Of a DNA stretch of 64,000 bases, positions 63,124 through 64,000 are shown piece after piece (positions within the stretch are counted from its first letter, which is position 1; each line of letters opens with the position of its first letter). The stretch spans positions 1,922,001 to 1,986,000 of the forward strand of contig NZ_CP085636.1 in NCBI RefSeq assembly GCF_027571385.1, read 5' to 3'. The position numbers and the translations under genes are program-made. Under the pieces are notes generated by a model. The model made no database searches and was not told the DNA's origin. It saw only the letters and a program-made list of their open reading frames with translations. This stretch comes from Shewanella sp. MTB7. GTDB lineage: Bacteria; Pseudomonadota; Gammaproteobacteria; Enterobacterales; Shewanellaceae.

Positions 63124-64000
63124 ATGGCTGGTAAAGCGACGATTCTCGTGGTGGATGATACTCGTACAAACATTGAGATATTGGCGGCTTGTCTTCAAAA
63201 TGACTATCACTTGAAAGTGGCTAGGAATGGTACTCGATGCTTGGAGCTTGCAGAAAAAGAACCTATTCCAGATTTGATACTGCTTGATGTGATCATGCCT
63301 GATATGGATGGTTACGAAGTGTGCCGAAAGCTAAAAGCGAACTCTTTAACTCAACATATCCCCATTATCTTTGTCACGGGCAAAGATAGCGATGAAGATG
63401 AGGAGTATGGCTTACAACTTGGGGCCGTCGACTATATCACTAAACCCATACGTCCAGCGATTGTAACGGCTAGGGTTGGGACACATGTTATTTTGAAACA
63501 ACAAAGAGATGAACTTAGAGACATGGCTTTGCATGATCAGCTTACGAGTTTATTCAATCGTCACTTTCTGATTGAAGCTGCAACAAATAAAATATCTCGC
63601 CTCTCTAGGCACGGCGGGAAACTATCTATTATGATGATAGATATTGATAATTTTAAGTTAGTTAACGATCAATTTGGACACCAGAGTGGGGATCTTGTGC
63701 TACAGGCTGTAGCGCATGTTTTGTCTGATTGTAATCGGAAAGAGGATGTCGTCGCCAGACTTGGAGGTGAAGAGTTTGTGATATTACTGGATCACTGTTC
63801 ACTTGATGATACACAAGATAAAGCTGAACAACTGCGGTTGAAAATCGAAGAGTTAGATCCCGAACAAATTCATGTCACTGCAAGTTTTGGTATTGCTGAA
63901 CTGCAATCTGATGGTGAGGAATTCGAACACCTCCTTGCTCGAGCTGATGAAGCTGTTTACTTAGCCAAGGAAAAAGGCAGGAATTGTATTGTTAAAGCCA
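63124..64000 (+). CDS. Response regulator with GGDEF (diguanylate cyclase) output, 3' truncated
   Basis: Begins 2 bp after the kinase stop and runs off the window at 292 codons. Residues 1-120 are a REC domain (TILVVDDTRTN; phospho-aspartate in LILLDVIMPDMDGYEV; lysine in DYITKP). From about 135 on is a GGDEF domain opening with ALHDQLTSLFNRHFL, with a Mg-binding MMIDIDNFKLVND and the active-site variant RLGGEEF, which is catalytically competent. It should make cyclic di-GMP on phosphorylation. Tight coupling suggests the preceding hybrid kinase is its partner. Confidence 0.93.
   Translation, partial: MAGKATILVVDDTRTNIEILAACLQNDYHLKVARNGTRCLELAEKEPIPDLILLDVIMPDMDGYEVCRKLKANSLTQHIPIIFVTGKDSDEDEEYGLQLGAVDYITKPIRPAIVTARVGTHVILKQQRDELRDMALHDQLTSLFNRHFLIEAATNKISRLSRHGGKLSIMMIDIDNFKLVNDQFGHQSGDLVLQAVAHVLSDCNRKEDVVARLGGEEFVILLDHCSLDDTQDKAEQLRLKIEELDPEQIHVTASFGIAELQSDGEEFEHLLARADEAVYLAKEKGRNCIVKA

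Overview
This window looks like chromosome from a marine gammaproteobacterium, most likely Shewanella. The evidence is the nrdR-ribD-ribE-ribBA-ribH-nusB-thiL-pgpA order, a secreted phosphatase of the Shewanella-like class, a PilY1/TapY2-type pair, an M9 collagenase, an EttA close to the E. coli protein, and many sensory and efflux genes. I ran no database search. I saw no rRNA, tRNA, CRISPR array or phage genes.

Layout. 1-5.5 kb: 3' end of an RND efflux pump, a MITE-like element, a cold-shock gene, an iron alcohol dehydrogenase and a YbaK-type deacylase. 5.7-13.3 kb: a large secreted M9 collagenase with VHL-beta-like and calcium-binding repeats, a TDT transporter, and small enzymes (VOC, NYN nuclease-like, GNAT). 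13.5-17.8 kb: a second RND adaptor/pump operon. 18.2-23.7 kb: PilY1-like adhesin with a TapY2-like partner, a YjbR protein and a phosphatase. 24.0-29.3 kb: an accessory island of small genes, each bounded by its own GTT.../...AAC inverted repeat. This arrangement is like integron cassettes with no integrase in view. The island is interrupted by a group II intron remnant, a 243-bp inverted-repeat element with a 5-bp target duplication, and a complete IS1111-type insertion sequence. Copies of a structured repeat lie on both sides of it.

29.4-39.6 kb: housekeeping core. ettA and glyA are divergent and separated by a 207-bp sequence repeated about 3.3 times. Then come nrdR, the riboflavin genes, nusB, a second MITE copy, thiL and pgpA. 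40.2-41.7 kb: an unrecognised coiled-coil membrane protein. 41.8-45.8 kb: the last three steps of a meta-cleavage pathway (hydratase, acylating acetaldehyde dehydrogenase, aldolase) with a divergent LysR regulator. 45.8-48.6 kb: a three-gene operon (class V aminotransferase, CDP-alcohol phosphotransferase, nucleotidyltransferase) that suggests an activated aminophosphonate or amino-alcohol headgroup pathway. 49.3-55.1 kb: an ArsP/YraQ-type permease with ArsR, a redoxin and lipoprotein pair divergent from a cysteine-rich MarR regulator, and a FadE-type acyl-CoA dehydrogenase. 55.6-64.0 kb: a TonB-dependent receptor, a hybrid histidine kinase broken by an in-frame TAA, and a REC-GGDEF response regulator cut off by the window end.

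The best candidate for something undescribed is the 24-28.5 kb cassette-like array. Next are the 207-bp repeats before glyA, the probable guide-RNA end of the IS1111 element, and the structured repeat families.
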